The notes under the pieces: generated by a model
What the model saw: only the letters and a program-made list of their open reading frames with translations
Told to the model about the DNA's origin: nothing
Databases searched by the model: none
Made by a program: the position numbers and the translations under genes
Origin: Plasmodiophora brassicae
Taxonomy: Eukaryota; Endomyxa: Phytomyxea; Phytomyxea; Plasmodiophorida
DNA: 64,000 nt
Reading direction: 5' to 3'
Assembly (NCBI GenBank): GCA_036867785.1
Contig: CP145428.1
Coordinates: forward strand, 248,001-312,000
Part shown: piece after piece, positions 21,483-35,100 of the stretch
Numbering within the stretch: position 1 is the first letter of the stretch
Layout: the number at the start of each line of letters is the position of its first letter

Positions 21483-21854
21483 ATGTCGAGGTCGCCGTCG
21501 GGCAGTGCATCGCCACGCGAACAGGACGACCTGATCATCGAGGCCGCCGACGGCGATGACAACGCGTACGGGACGGCGATCATTCGCGAGTTCGACGACG
21601 ACGACGCCGTGGACCCGGCGATGGGCACGGCCCTGCTGGACAACGCGCGCGCTGATGCCACAGCCGTCATTCGTCAGGATGCCGAACCGGACCCGACCAC
21701 CACCGACTCTACCGGCCAGCTCGTCATCGTCAAACCACAACGGAAGGCAGGTGCGTCACCGATGCCCGTCATCGCCATCGCCGTTGCCGTCGGCATCCTC
21801 GTCGTTGCCCTCGCCCTGCGCTTCATATTGCGGTCGTCGTCGTCGTCGACATAA
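21483..21854 (+). CDS. Small acidic tail-anchored membrane protein
   Basis: ATG 21483 gives 123 aa. The first ~85 residues are acidic and polar (EFDDDDAVDP). A single TM (VIAIAVAVGILVVALALRFIL) sits about 10 residues from the C-terminus, which ends RSSSSST. There is no N-terminal signal, so tail-anchored insertion is inferred. It starts only 54 bp after the kinase gene on the same strand and could be a separate short transcript. No family recognised. Confidence 0.5.
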   Translation: MSRSPSGSASPREQDDLIIEAADGDDNAYGTAIIREFDDDDAVDPAMGTALLDNARADATAVIRQDAEPDPTTTDSTGQLVIVKPQRKAGASPMPVIAIAVAVGILVVALALRFILRSSSSST

Positions 21855-22184
21855 ACGCCGAATCGGTTGACGCATCCAGGGCGGTTTCTGGACGCGACGC
21901 CCATCCCGGCAGACTGCTGGTCACGAACGGCAACGTGGCCGGGCAGGCGGCGCCCGATTCGGCGAGCAGAACACGCCCACGGGCAAGATGGTGACGGGGC
22001 CGGCCGAGCGTTTCGACGCGCGGCTGCCGCCTGGCGTGGTGGTGCGCTCGGCCGATCAAGGGCATGTTCTGATAGGCGACGCCCGTCCCGAAGATATTAA
22101 CCTGAGTGCACTCGGCCGTACAGTAACCGGTCGTCCGGTACGCGTACACGTTCCCACTTGTTACCCCGGGTCACTGTTGCCACT
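21855..22184. other. Intergenic, no feature recognised
   Basis: These 330 bases lie between the tail-anchored protein and the two-repeat orphan gene, both on the plus strand. No conserved ORF was seen. Confidence 0.35.
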
Positions 22185-22982
22185 ATGGCGTTCGCGTTCG
22201 CCAACATCGACGTCTGGCACGCGCGCGCGCTGAGCGACGCCGCTCCCGCGCCGCCCAGGGCGCCCACCCCCACACCGACAGCAGGCGTAGTTCACCGCCC
22301 GACGACGAAACGACCGCGTCCCAGGAAGCAGAGCGGCGTCAAGGGCAGCGGCGATGTCGCTCAGGGCGTGGCGAAGAAGCGACAGCGAACGTCACGACGC
22401 CCCGTCGTCGTCGTCGACGATCGCGGCAGCGCCGCGTACCCGTTCGGGCACGTCCCCGTCCAGGTCGAGTTCCCGGAGCCGCCCGCCTGCCTCCTCGACC
22501 TGCTGGACAAGGCATACCCACCACCACCGGCGACCAACGACGCGGACGACAAGGTCGTCCTCGCCACGGTCGTGCTCGCCACGGTCGTTGTACCGCAACA
22601 CGGGCACCCTGGCGGTCAGTCGAGTTCGACGCGTTCCTGCCCATCGGCGACGCCAGGCGCCACTGGGACCGGCGGTCACCCAGCGGTACCGTCGTCCAGC
22701 ACCGACGATCGCAACAGCGCCGTGTACCCGTTCGGGCACATCCCCGTCCAGATCGGGTTCCCGGAACAGCCCGCCTGCCTCCTCGCACAGGTGGACGGGG
22801 CGTGCCCGCCACCAACGACGACAACGTCCAGCGCGACTGTCGAGGAAACCGTCCTGGCCAGCGGTTGTGTCTCGCGCCGATGCAGGCCAGAGCCGATGCG
22901 AACCCGACCCGTGCCGGCGAACGGACGTGCCGTCAGGAACGGACGTGTGCCCAGCTGGCCCGCCGCACCCGCCAGGCACTGA
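22185..22982 (+). CDS. Orphan protein with two copies of a YPFGH-x-PVQ module
   Basis: The frame is open from ATG 22185 to 22982, 265 aa. A basic segment (TTKRPRPRKQ, KKRQRTSRRP) resembles a nuclear signal. Two modules of about 45 residues follow: DDRGSAAYPFGHVPVQVEF with PEPPACLL, then DDRNSAVYPFGHIPVQIGF with PEQPACLL, each ending in a Pro-rich stretch. The matching DNA is also similar, so this is an internal duplication. The linker and C-terminal tail have low complexity and may hide an intron. Not recognised from any family; YPFGH may be a peptide docking motif (inference). Confidence 0.5.
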   Translation: MAFAFANIDVWHARALSDAAPAPPRAPTPTPTAGVVHRPTTKRPRPRKQSGVKGSGDVAQGVAKKRQRTSRRPVVVVDDRGSAAYPFGHVPVQVEFPEPPACLLDLLDKAYPPPPATNDADDKVVLATVVLATVVVPQHGHPGGQSSSTRSCPSATPGATGTGGHPAVPSSSTDDRNSAVYPFGHIPVQIGFPEQPACLLAQVDGACPPPTTTTSSATVEETVLASGCVSRRCRPEPMRTRPVPANGRAVRNGRVPSWPAAPARH

Positions 22983-23344
22983 CTCTCGTAGCTGCCGCGC
23001 CGGGCGCGAGACGACGAAATACATTCCCCAGCTCAGCGACTCGTTGTCGGTGTCACGACGACCACGTTCGTCTCGTAGCAGCGCATTGGCGGATCCGGCG
23101 GCGGAGGCGCGCAACAGGGCGACGGGTGCAGCTCGCAGCGCGACTCGCGAGGCGGCCGTCGGAAATGGTAACGGCGCGCTCGACCTGGGCGGGCAGTGTG
23201 CACTGGGGCCACGACGTGCGTGACTCTCGCAACGCGGTTGTCTGCAGGGTCGGGGACTCGGGGCCGGCAGTCACGGCACAAGTGGACTGCGCGACTGGCG
23301 CCCGGCTTCGTCATTCGTCGTGCCGAGCGTCCACGGGGGACCGG
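22983..23344. other. Intergenic upstream of the cullin gene
   Basis: These 362 bases probably contain the cullin promoter and possibly a 3' exon of the orphan gene. Nothing specific was recognised. Confidence 0.35.
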
Positions 23345-26017
23345 ATGGCGTCACGGAAGCGCTCCAAGCTGGGCCTGCTGGCGCCCGGGGCGAACGCCGC
23401 CGCTGCCGCCGCTAGGTAGCGGTCGTCGCGTTCGATGCGCAGGCGTCTGTGTCGATTGACGTGCCGTGTGCGGGCGCAGCTCGGTGGCGGTGCCGCGGCC
23501 GGCGCTGCCGGTCGTGTCGGCCCGGAAGCAGATCGTGATCCGCCCGTTCAAGGTGGCGCCGGCGCCGCCGGAATCGTTCGTCGCCGACACGACCGCGCGT
23601 CTCGACGCGTGCCTCGGCGACATCCACGCGGGGGACTGCGCCGAGACCTGGACCGGGCACCACGAGGCGCTGTACCGCGCCGTCCAGAACATGTGCCTCA
23701 TGGGCCACGCGCAGGACATCTATGCCCGCCTGGTGCAGGCCTGCCAGGCGCATACGCAGCGCATCGTCGCCACTATCGCGGGTCTGTCACGCGCCGTGTT
23801 GATCCCCGCCGCCGCCGCCCCCCTGATCGTGTCTGTCGCCAGACCTCCCTGTCGACCTGGACGCCACGGCGCTCCTCGAGCACGTCGAGCGCGTCTGGCT
23901 GATGCACTGCTCGCAGATGAAGACGGTCGGCGCGATCTACCTGTACCTCGACCGCACGTTCGTCATGGCGAACGCGTCGTCGCCTGGGTCCAACGCCGTC
24001 CGGTCGGGGGCAACGCGACACGACTCACCGCACCGTCTGACGTCAGCTACTGGCGCAGGAGCATCAGAGACCTGGGGCTGTCCCTGTTCCGTCGGGAGAT
24101 CGCACAGGGCGACACGTTTGACCGCGTCGTTGCCGCGATCCTGGACCTGGTTCGCGACGAGCGCAATGGCGCCGCGATCGGCACGACCCTGGTCGCCAAC
24201 GTCGTCACGATGACGCGCGAGTGCTCCCTGTACGCGGACCTCGAGTCGAAGTTCCTGGACGCCACCAACGCCTACTACATGGGCGAGGGCGCGCGCCTCT
24301 GCGACTCGGACGATCGCGTCGACGTCCCCGAGTACCTGCAGCATGTCATGGAGCGGCTGTCGCAAGAGTCGACGCGAATCTCCACGTACATGCACGAGGA
24401 GAGCCGGTTGCCATGCGTACAGGTGGGGTGCCCTCTGCGTTCCAGCGTCGTCGTCGCTGTTTGATATCGTCTGGCCCTGCAGGCCCTCGAGCGTGCCCTG
24501 GTTGCTGCGCACCTGAAGCGGATCACCGACGACGGCTTCAGCCCGTTGATGAGCGCGAACCGCATCGAGGACCTGGCGCGCATGTACCACCTGGTCGGCC
24601 GTGTCAAGTCGGTCGACGCGCTGCGACGCGCCCTGTCGAGGTACATCGTGGATCGTGGCATGACGATCATTGCGGAAACGGACGGGTGCAAACCGGCCCA
24701 CGACGACGTGATTCATCGGATTGCCGACCTGAAAGACCAGGTGAGGCGTTCCCAGAGCACAGCGTTTTCGCTGCTGACGCCCACGTCGCAGGTCGACCGC
24801 ACAATCGAGAAGGCGTTCGACGGCAACGTCGACTGCGTGCAGACGGGCAAGGACGCGTTCGAAACGTTCATGAAGTCCAGGGGCAATTACCTGGCGGAGG
24901 CGCTGGCCCGCACGATCGACTGGCTGTTGCGGGGCGCCGGCGAACTCGGATCGGACGACGAGCTCGATCGTCGCCTGCAGCGCTGCATGGTCATCTTCCG
25001 GTTCATCCACGGGAAGGACATCTTCGAGGCGTTCTACAAGAAGTACCTGGCCCAGCGCCTGCTGCTGTCGCAGTCGTGCTCGGACGCTGCCGAAACGTCC
25101 ATGGTCGCCAAGCTGCGAACGGAATGCGGCGCCCTGTTCACCACGAAACTGGAGAGCATGTTCAAGGACATGGATCTGTCCGCCGAATATCGCACGCTGT
25201 TCAAGCAGTTCCAAGGCGACGCCGACCAGGATGCGATCGAGTTCCAAGCGCACGTTCTGACGACCTCGTCGTGGCCCATCACTCCGCCTGCCGTCACGAA
25301 AATCGTCTTGCCCGCCGCTGTCGCGCATCAGCAGGAGGTGTTCACGAACTTCTACAAGGGCCGGCACACGGGGCGGAAACTGACCTGGGTCTACGACGAC
25401 TCGCACGCGGTTCTTCGTGCGAACTTCCCTCAGGGCCGGAAGGACCTGGCGGTCACGGGCTATCAAGCGCTCGTCCTACTCGCGTTCAACGTCCCCGACC
25501 CGGTACTGTCGTACGCTGGCATTCGGGACAAGACGGGCATTGAGGACCCGCAGCTGAAGCACGCGCTGGGGTCCCTGTGCCGGCAGAAGGCCAGGATCCT
25601 CAAGAAACGGAAGAAGGTGGCGTTCCCCACCGCGTCCAGACCCACCCAGTCGCGTACTGACGGCCCATTGATCAGGGTCCTATTTGCGAGACCGACGAGT
25701 TCATGGTCAACAAGGAGTTCACGCACGTTCTCTACCGATTGACGCTCGTGTCGAGAATGCCCGAGACGAGTGCGGAAACGGCACAGACAACGGACCGCGT
25801 CATCGCGGATCGCCAGTACCAGATCGACGCGATCCTCGTCCGGCACATGAAGTCGGTTCGCGAGTGTACGCAGGCGGCGCTGGTGGCGTACGCTCTGGAG
25901 CACTGCGACTTCCCCGCCCCGATCGAACAGATCCACAACCGCATCACCAGCCTGATCGATCGCGAGTACATCGAGCGCGACGCAGCCAGCAGCAACACCC
26001 TGCGGTATGTGGCCTGA
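23345..26017 (+). CDS. Cullin (closest in pattern to CUL4), ubiquitin-ligase scaffold
   Basis: Exons: 23345..23415, 23480..23781, 23843..23987, 24047..24422, 24483..25616, 25691..26017, 784 aa, normal cullin length. It starts MASRKRSKLGLLAPGAN. The N-terminal repeats begin QIVIRPFKVAPAPPESF and contain LYRAVQNMC and IYLYLDRTFVM. The cullin-homology core is clear: MVIFRFIHGKDIFEAFYKKYLAQRLL split by usual spacing, LRTECGALFTTKLESMFKDM, GRKLTWVYDDSHAVL and GIEDPQLKHALGSL. The C-terminal winged helix has ADRQYQIDAILVRHMKSVRE, where Lys matches the neddylation site, and ends YIERDAAS ... YVA. Cullins bind RBX1 and adaptors; the IRPFK start and length point to CUL4, which uses DDB1. Introns are 59-74 nt. 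Confidence 0.92.
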
Positions 26018-26165
26018 ATTTCTATATAGAACGGCATTTCGACGTGCCAGCCGCTGGACCTTGCCGCCGCTGCTGCTGGTATGGACGTCACTTGCATCCT
26101 ACGTGCGCCCAGTCTCGAGACACAGTACTTCGGCAAACCCCAACAATGAGTGTATTGCGTCCAGC

Positions 26166-29100
26166 TCAAGTTGCGCCAGCCTCTGCGGCACCGGTCATCG
26201 CTTCTGCAGCGGCATCACCACCAGCACCTAGCACCGACGCAAGGTCGAACGCTGAATGGCCCGCATTGGGACCATACTGAAATCCTTGTCGTGGTCTCGA
26301 CGGAACTTGTCGTCGGTGACGCCAGGCCATTGGATCCGCGTACGGGGCACCCGGGATCTCTATCGACGGGGACACGTTGTCGCCCCTGTGATCCGGGCAC
26401 CATCGACTGAGGACATACTCGGGACGATGCGACTCCAAGATGAAATCGTTCGTATAGAGAACTGCTCGCAGGTAGAACCGGAAGGCATCCGCCGTCCCAT
26501 CCAGGGCATCAGTACGGGCGCGCGCCCATTCGTCACTATTCATGACGGATAGAGCGCCGTGGTAGAGGTTGACATCAACCAGGAGACGCCGGACGACGTC
26601 CGAAAGGTCGTCGGGGACTTCGCGTAACGAGGGCACCATGCTGGGCGTCGTCGTGTAGACCAGCATGGACTCGGTCGACAGCGCTGACGACGATTCCAGT
26701 TCCCGTACCAGGTTGAGCTCCTCGACTGACGCCAGGATGACGGACAGGTCGGGGCTGCGTCTCGAAATACGAACAATGACCTGGAACGGCGTCTTCCGGT
26801 ACTTGTTGACCAGGTCGTCGCCGTTCGTCGATCGGGAACGGGTCTGCAGGAACCGATTCGTCACGAAGATTCTGTCGTCAATCATGCGGTCGACGCCATC
26901 CGGGGCGGGCGTGCCCATGGACTCAGCGCGCTCGCGGACGATACGGCGGACGATCTCGTTGAGACGACGCAGCGGGGCGTGGCCATCGACGCCTTGAACT
27001 TGACCCAGGAACTCATCACGATATGTAAACAGGGGCGCCTCCTCGGGTTCCGGGTCGTGCACGCGAACCTCCTTTCCACATTGCACAGTGTCAGCATTTC
27101 GCCACTGAGCTTCACAATCTGCTTCATACGGACCTGCTCCTTCTGTTGAACTTGTTCCTGCTCCTGTTCCTGCTCCTGGACCTGTTCGCGGCCCGCATCG
27201 AATGGTTCATTGTCGGGGCACAGTTCGTCAAGCAACGGGAACCCTTCGACGATGGAACCAATCGCGTCCCGAAGCGCGTCTCGTTCGTCATCCGAGAAGA
27301 TCGCGGCCACACCATCGCTGTTCAGCAGAGCGTCTCGACGTTCGTCCAGGAGCTGCCGCATGGTCACCAGGGCGTCCTCGTGCACGACCTGATCAAGGAA
27401 GGTCTCGACCTGCGATCGACGGAACAATGACGAGACAGCGGCGTCGCCATCACTGGTCGCCTTGGCCATGGCTTCAAATTCGCCCGAGTCAACGGACGTC
27501 CTGTACATCTTGGTGAGGAGCGCGTCCCGCACAACGGCATCGACCTTCTGGAACACGCTCTGCAGGTTCTGCTTGCGCTCCTGCCGGAACTGGACCAGTT
27601 GGGCGTGCCGAAGCACGGCGGGGACATCGGGGACGCCAGCGAACGCCACGAACTGAACCTTCTGGGTGGTGAGGAACTTCCGCATTCGCATGACGCCCTG
27701 GAGGACGTCCCGGAGAGGCGTGTCGGCACTGATCGTGGCGACGCCGCTGGCATCGATTCGCTGAGGGACATCGGACCCGGTAATGTGCCGATGGTCGTAG
27801 TAGGTGAAGACGGCCGTCGAGTCGATCGGGGAGTGACCCGTCACCGACTGGATCGTGGCCGCGTCCGTCCCCGGCAGGGGGCGGTTGTCGACACCGCCAC
27901 TGTGCCCAACCAGGACCCGAGGTTGGTTCGACGCCTCGTCGTAGAAGATGACGGCTCGAACGTTCGGGAGGTGCTGAAGAATGTCCTGCGCGACGTCGAC
28001 GTTACGGATGCCTTTGAAATGAGCGCCAATGTCGATGAGGGCCGTTGTCGACGGGGATGCCGACGGTGCCTGCAGGATGCGGGCAGCAAGCGGGTCGGGC
28101 CCATCAGGAACGTGAAGCAGATCCTGGCCCAGGTGCAGGATGCGGCTGAGGACCTGACCGTTGGCGCCGGCGTCCAGCAAGATGGCGTTCGGGGCGCTGT
28201 AGATCGCATCGGGGAAGATGAAGCGGTTCTCGAGCGTGCCCGAGTACCCCTGCAACGAGTGGAACATGGCCCCAAGGTCTTGCACGTTGCCCGTGATCTG
28301 CTGCTGGACCACGTTGGCTTTGCTCAAGATGTGCTCCACGACAAAGTCCATCAGCATGGCTTGCACCTCGGGACGCGGGGACCGGAGCGCTTCCCGAACC
28401 CGATCGGCATCCCGATCAAGGTCGATGGTGGATAGTTGAAGCGCGCCCGATGTCAGGCTCTTGAATTGCATGCCCTCCTCGCCGAAATCTGGGTCCTCCC
28501 AGAGGTTCGCCTTCTCCTTGCGCCACCGAACATACGCCTTGGCCTGCTCTCGGTCCAGTCCGCTATGCAGGTACATGATGGCTCCCCGGTTGATGATCTC
28601 CCACAGGCTGGCGATCTCGCTGGTCTCACTCGGCGTGTTCGCCGCCACGTACGGTCGCGGAAGCGGGTCGCCAGCGAGATTGGATCGGCCGTAGTGCTGG
28701 TTGACGTTGCCCTGCAGGGCGAACGGTACCTTGAGATGCAACTGGACGCGGACATACGCCAGATGCTCTTTGGCGATGGCCGACAGGCCGATCGGCAAGG
28801 CTTCAAGAGCCTCAGCGCCCGACGAACGGAGGAATCGCAGGAGAGTGTCCCGGTCGGGCATCGATGACGACTCCGACGTACCCGCTTTAAGGGCGCTGGC
28901 CCAGTGAGCGGACGTGCTGATGTGGTCAGCGGCCCACTCGACGAGGCGGGGCTGAATCGTGGTGGCGTACGCTTTCGCGTCGACGGAATGCTCACGGGCG
29001 CTGAAGTCAACCAGTTTCGAGGTCGACAGATGCAGGAACAGGCTGGCGGCGAAGTGCACGCGCAGACGATCGGCGCCAATGTCATCGCCGGTCGCCAGGT

Positions 29101-32100
29101 TGTACTCCACCTTCGGGTCGAACGTCATGTCGATCTCGTCGAACGTCGCCGCGCCACGTTCCTTCAGCAGGCGGAGGATCTGGCCCAGCCAGTGGAGCGA
29201 AGCGCGCGTGCCTGGATCCGATGACGACGCCTGCTGTCGCGCCACGAGATCGACGTACGTGTTCTGCAGCAGGTGCAGGGTGCGCGGCGCCATCAGCACG
29301 TACTGATGGTTCCGGATGCAAATCACCAGCGTCTCGTACAGAGCCTCCAATCGCCTAGACGCGAAACGTCAGATCGGTGAACCACTTCGCCGACGGGCAC
29401 GACAGGATCTGACTCCTCGTTAAAGTCTTCGGCACGGCGCGAGAATGTGATCACGCGAGCTCGCTGCCCGAAGAATGCCGATGATCGGACCATCATGTCG
29501 GCCGAGTTCTGTTCGAAGAGGGCCGCAGGTGGCACCATGATTGACAGGTGGAACCCATCCGCTTTGGCCAGTGCCATCAGCGTGCCGAGGACGAACGTTT
29601 TCCCGGCGGCCATCAACCGCTGGAGGATCATCGACTGGAACGACAGCGAGTCACGTCGTGCCAGCAGCGCGACGATATCGTCGCACTGGTCAGAGCGGAG
29701 GCGCAAGTTAGCCTCAAGCTCGAACACGACGATCATTGGATGCGAGACGATGTCCTTGAACGCGCGCGGGTCCATCCGGGTCTTGGCCAGCTCGGCACCT
29801 GCACCCTGAATATCGCCCGCTCCCACCAGCCGCCTGATTCTAAGGCAGTGCTGCCTGGTAACGACCAGCAGGACATGACGGAGCAGGGCGCCATGTAGTT
29901 GGCTGATGACAGCATCGTTGTCCCGCAACGTTGGGAACCTCGACTTGTACAGCGTCGGCGACGACGTGGCCAGCAGGTGCAACAACGACTGGTACTCGAA
30001 CTGGTCGTCAGCACCGAGCCCCTGTGAGAACAGCTCATGGCGACGGTCGGGGACACCGTTCCGGACAATGTTCCTGATAGCAGCGTCGCTGGCTTCGATC
30101 AGCGCATCAAGACGACTAGCGATGCCGTTGACGGCGACGATGATGTTTGTGGCTGGTGCAGTCAGCTCATAGCGTACGCTTTGTTCCCGAAGGCGACCGG
30201 CGCCCCGTTGCGCCTCCAGGACCACAGCGTTTGATCGTGATCGCTCGAATTCGGGAACTCCTGTCAGCTGGAGCATCGACATTGCCTCGGCTGCGTCGGC
30301 CGTGGCGTCAGCCTGAGACGTGTTCAGCACACGAAGATTCGCATTCATCGCGCGGTGGAGATCCAGTTCAAACTGGCTGAACTCGCGGAACAAATCTTCG
30401 GCTGTCTGAACGGGGCGGACAGTATCGGGGAGCGTTTCCGGCAGTGGGTACTGCGCCATGCCATCGAGATCGAGAAAGCAGGAGTAACACACGTCAGAGG
30501 GAAAATCGTTCGCAAGCTTGGTGACTGGTGTCAACGTCCAACGAGGCATGCCCTTTCTGGGGGTTCCATAAAGCATGCGTTGAAGAAAATACTGGACAGA
30601 GGTACTGTTGGAGATGGTGCTGCAAGAAGAGGAGGCGTCAGATAGAAATCACGGTCCGACAGCGAATCGCGCTACCTGCCAAGCCGTCCACGAGTCGCAA
30701 CGAACAGCCAGTTGAAGAGGCGACGTCTGACCAATGTTACGGTGTTGTCGTCGGCATGGTCGAGAAGTCCACCCAGGTCGCTGAACACGTCGCCACCCTG
30801 CGCCAACGGGTTCGCATGTAGAACCGAGTAGAGTTGCCGCCAGCTGGTCTCGGGCCGCGATTCGTCAAGCTTGCGAACTGGCACCTTGGATGATGCGAAG
30901 GTCCACGTCGCCGACGAGACGCGAGCCTCCGCGTACATCGGCTGGTGGTCGTTCGCCAGCCATGCCATTCGAGCGGCCAACTGGAATTCGGTGAACTCTG
31001 AGCCGCCCTTATCCGGTGGGCCATTGAGAAACAGCCGTCGCAACAGCCGGCGCTCTTGATCGCGCGTCCGCACAAGGATGACGTTGTCCCGCGACCATTC
31101 GTCGTGACGTCCGCCCGCAAGATCGTTGTAGGCCAGTAAACGGAATCGAATCGGCAGGTTACCATGAACGCGGTAGTAGGTGGTCAGCAGGTTGGCATTC
31201 ATCAGCCGGGTTGGGCGAACCTTCTTCGAGGCACCGGGCAGGTCCAGATTGTCGTCATCGAGGAACATGACCAGCGTCCGCACGGCGATCGCTTCAGGGA
31301 CCGTATCTGTATGCTGGTTCACCATATGGTCCAGCAACTTGAACTCGTCGTCCGTCCAGGGCGTCAACTGATGCACTGAGTGCAGCATGCTGAGGGCCAG
31401 CGCGTACCGTCGATCTCGAAGGTGGCAGAACGCGACCAGGATGCGATCAGACCGTTCACGGGCGACGATGACGTCGACCTTGACACCCATCCGATCCGAT
31501 TGCCGCCGCGATACATCGACCAGCCGAGTGAACCCGAGAGCGTGCGCGAACGCCCTGACCCGATTGCTGCCGCGCTGGCGAACCACGATGAACGTGTGCT
31601 TGCCAATGCCATGCAGTCGCTGGTCAGGATCCAGGATGAAGGTCGGATCGGCCTCCCAGACGAGGTCGTTCGACCCGGGGGTGCTGCAGGACGAGAACGC
31701 CAGCGGCGCGCCCATGTAGATGTGTTTGTAGAAGACCACGCGATGGCAACAATCAGACGGCGTCTCAGATTCGAATACGTCGAACGCGGTGATGCCGTCC
31801 TGTAGGTCCAGAACATCGTTGTTGACTCGGACGAAAGCGCGGCCGTACCTCGCCAGGAAGTCTGTCTTCGTCGACGGATCGGCGAACTCGTACAGGACAG
31901 GAGAAAGGGACGACGAAGCGCGTGAATACCTCTCAATGGGATGGAGATGGTCGTTGGTGACCAAGACTACGTTTGAGGTATCCGAGATCTGTTTCCAGAC
32001 GAACGTCGTCCCCCGAGTGCTGTCGCGAGCGTCGTGTTGGACTAGCTCGTATTGGGCCCCCTTGGTGTGCATGACGACAGCGGAGGGGTCACCGTCTTCA

Positions 32101-35100
32101 AACAGATACTTGCCGTTACGCATCTGCAGGACCAGTCGCGTCCAGAAGGAGGTCGACGCGGGCGTGACCGAGAACGTCGGCGGGTTGTTGTACTCTTTGG
32201 CGATGGAGACACGAGGATCCCGGCCGATAGCGAGAGTGGACACGAGGAATCGGTGCCCGTACATCTGGGCGGCCTGGTGCGCGAACACACCCAGCACCGA
32301 GCCATCGCGTGCTCGACAGCGAACCTCGGCCCACATCAACCCGAACGAGCACTGGCCTTGTTGGCCTGACCCGGCACATACAGGAAAAGGCGCGCCGTTC
32401 ACACACGTCCACCTCAAGGAAGACGCCAGGGCGACCAGGTCCTTCTCATCATAATTGTTTCCGCAGGGAGCGCCGAACTCAGCACGACGTCGTTCGCGAA
32501 CCTGCTGGAGGACAGTCCAGAGGGCGGGACCATCGGCCAACATGTTCAGGTCGTCGACGATGCGGGGCAATTTATCCGCCATGAAAAGGTCGGCCTGATG
32601 ATGGATGTGACCGTAGTCTGGTGCGATACCCGAATCCACATCGTCGTCCGTGAAGTCGTAAATCGTTAAGCGCTTGCCTTGCCATGACAGGAGGTGCTTG
32701 AGCCAGTCAGGGTCGCGTCCGCTCGGGCAGTCGTCATCGACGGAGCTGGCAAAGATGATAATGGCGTGTGCCAGAGATCGTATCGTTAGCGACGACCAGA
32801 CGGCGCGATCCTGGACGACGCGGTTCTCAAGCTCCAGACGCAGATCGCGTCGAATACGACATTCATCGTCCGACCTTGGCAGAAACGACCGGACGCGGAA
32901 TGTCAGAGCGTAGAGCCAGAGGATGGCGCGCTGGTCTCGAGCGGTTGTCGGCGCAATAATGTCCACAGCACGTCGGGCCGTCGCCAGGAGCGCGTCGACA
33001 AGCGGGGAACCTCTCCGGCAGAGATCCTGTAAGCTCCCGTTCGTGTTGATTGGCCCCTGAAACAGGGCGAAGTCGATCATATCCTGGTGCGTATGGTTCC
33101 TCACGTCCAGGCGGCCCGATTGCCAGGCGAACAGGATAGAAGGGATTCGTGTTTGATCACGGAACATGGTCGTCAGGGTCAAACGGTGCGCAGAAGCGTG
33201 GCGCGAGACGAGGAACCTGTTCTGCGAGATGGAAGCGCGTGCCACTAGACGAATCGATTCGTGGAGAGCGGGCCATTCAACTTCCAAGCCGGTTCCGGAT
33301 TCAGCAGGGCCCCAAAGTAAGCTTCGGGGACGTAGGAACCTGTTGCTGGCGTGCTGTGTCCGAGATTTGTAGACGGGGCCGGAGTAGAAGTGTCCGATTG
33401 TGGCAAAGCGGTGCTTAAGCGGAATAGCACTTGACAAGAACGTTGGATTGGGGAAGACAATCTCTGCTGGGCACTGCGGGTCGTCAGGGAGATTACCCAC
33501 GCCAGGTCCGCCTGCCACAGTCCTCCAAACGGGTCGCTCCGCGGTCGTGAGCAGCACCACAATGATGGTCCACCAATGAATCAGCACCGGGACCCGGGAC
33601 GCAGCGAAACTTGACAGCGTCGACAAGGAACCATTCGACCGAGTATCCGGTAGAGCATATCTCAGACGGCCACTGGCGAGCTCACCGTAGACGATACAGG
33701 CGACGTCATTGCTGAATCCCGACACCGTCGGATCCTCCGGGATGCGAATCAGGTTGTTCTCATGAGTCGTTATGCGGGTGGCAACATGCTGGAGCCACTG
33801 CCGAAGCGCCATCGGTTCCGTCATCATGTTTCGCATCGAGTTTTCCTCCAGAAGCGTTGACGTGTTGCAGGAATCCAGAGGGTGGCCCAGTGCGTCAAAC
33901 ATGTCGTCCAGATGGTCGACGAGCGATCGGTCGTACGATAGCAGAAACTTGTGGTGCCGCAGAAGACACAGGTTGTGGTTCGACATGGGAAGCGAGCTGA
34001 GCAGCGGCACCGAGCCACGATCGGTTACCAGGGCATCCAGGCGGCACATTACACGCCACATCATGATCAGGAGCTTGTTCAGAGCCAGCACGGAATCCCA
34101 GTGGGACACGTGATTAAACGCACGACGCACATAACCGTCGGCAATCGTAGTGATCGAGGTGAGCACATCGTCAGCGTCCGCCTTTGACATCGCCGAATAG
34201 TGTTCGGGGCGCAGAACGTGTCCAGGAATAGATAGGATCGTGGAAACCAGCGGAACGTTAAGGACAACGTGAGCCTCCATCGCCGTTGCCAACGAGCGCA
34301 GGGAAACCGTTGATTCTAGCGGTGTCGTGAAGGCGCTCGGAAGCGTTGCCTCCGGCGAAAGATAATCATCAGACGAGTCACGGACGATACGTTCCACGCC
34401 AGGACCGTCGAGGAACGAGGAAATCGTCGCATGGGAATCATTGGACGAGGCGATTGACGTCGTCTTTCGAATGGTAACCCTCATGGAGGCACCTTCTACC
34501 ATCTGTTTGACCCTGCGGAACACGCGCTCGAACTTGTCGTCGTTGAGAACTCGTCCACCAGCAACGCGACCGTGGTCGTCGATGTGTTTCAGGTGACGAC
34601 GCGCCACGTTCCGGCCCACCTCACGCAGGACGAACAGCCAGGTATGCGGCTGATGGATCGTCAGCTGGGTGTCGTCGAGGACGGACGTAACCAGATCCAG
34701 AGCTGCGCGCTGAAGGCCTTCCTTGACGCTGCGGAACCGGTCTCCCAGCGACACCTGCATATAGGCGAGCTGCGACTTCATGGTGCACGTCCCCGACTGC
34801 TGGAACCGGGTCGATGGCATCAGCACGGACGCGTCGTGGTACTGGTGAAGCGGGAACAGGATCCGTTGGTAAATGTCATCGGCGCTATACTGCTCCTGGC
34901 CGGTGGGGATATGCGCCCGCGGTCCAGTCATCATGGAGAACAGTTGGAACACGATGTCCAGGTCGTGCAGCATATCTCCTAAAGGAACGTGAACGAACTT
35001 CACGACGGGGACGACGTTGATCCGATCCTTGTGCTTGACGTGGGCATGCGTGTTATCCGATCCTGCGCCCGCGTTGTACACAGAGATCGTCAGGGTCGCC

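Noticed and set aside
23937-25466. A 509-codon open frame on the minus strand across the cullin gene
   Set aside because: It is antisense to a well-supported cullin with matching splice sites. High GC makes stops rare on the opposite strand.
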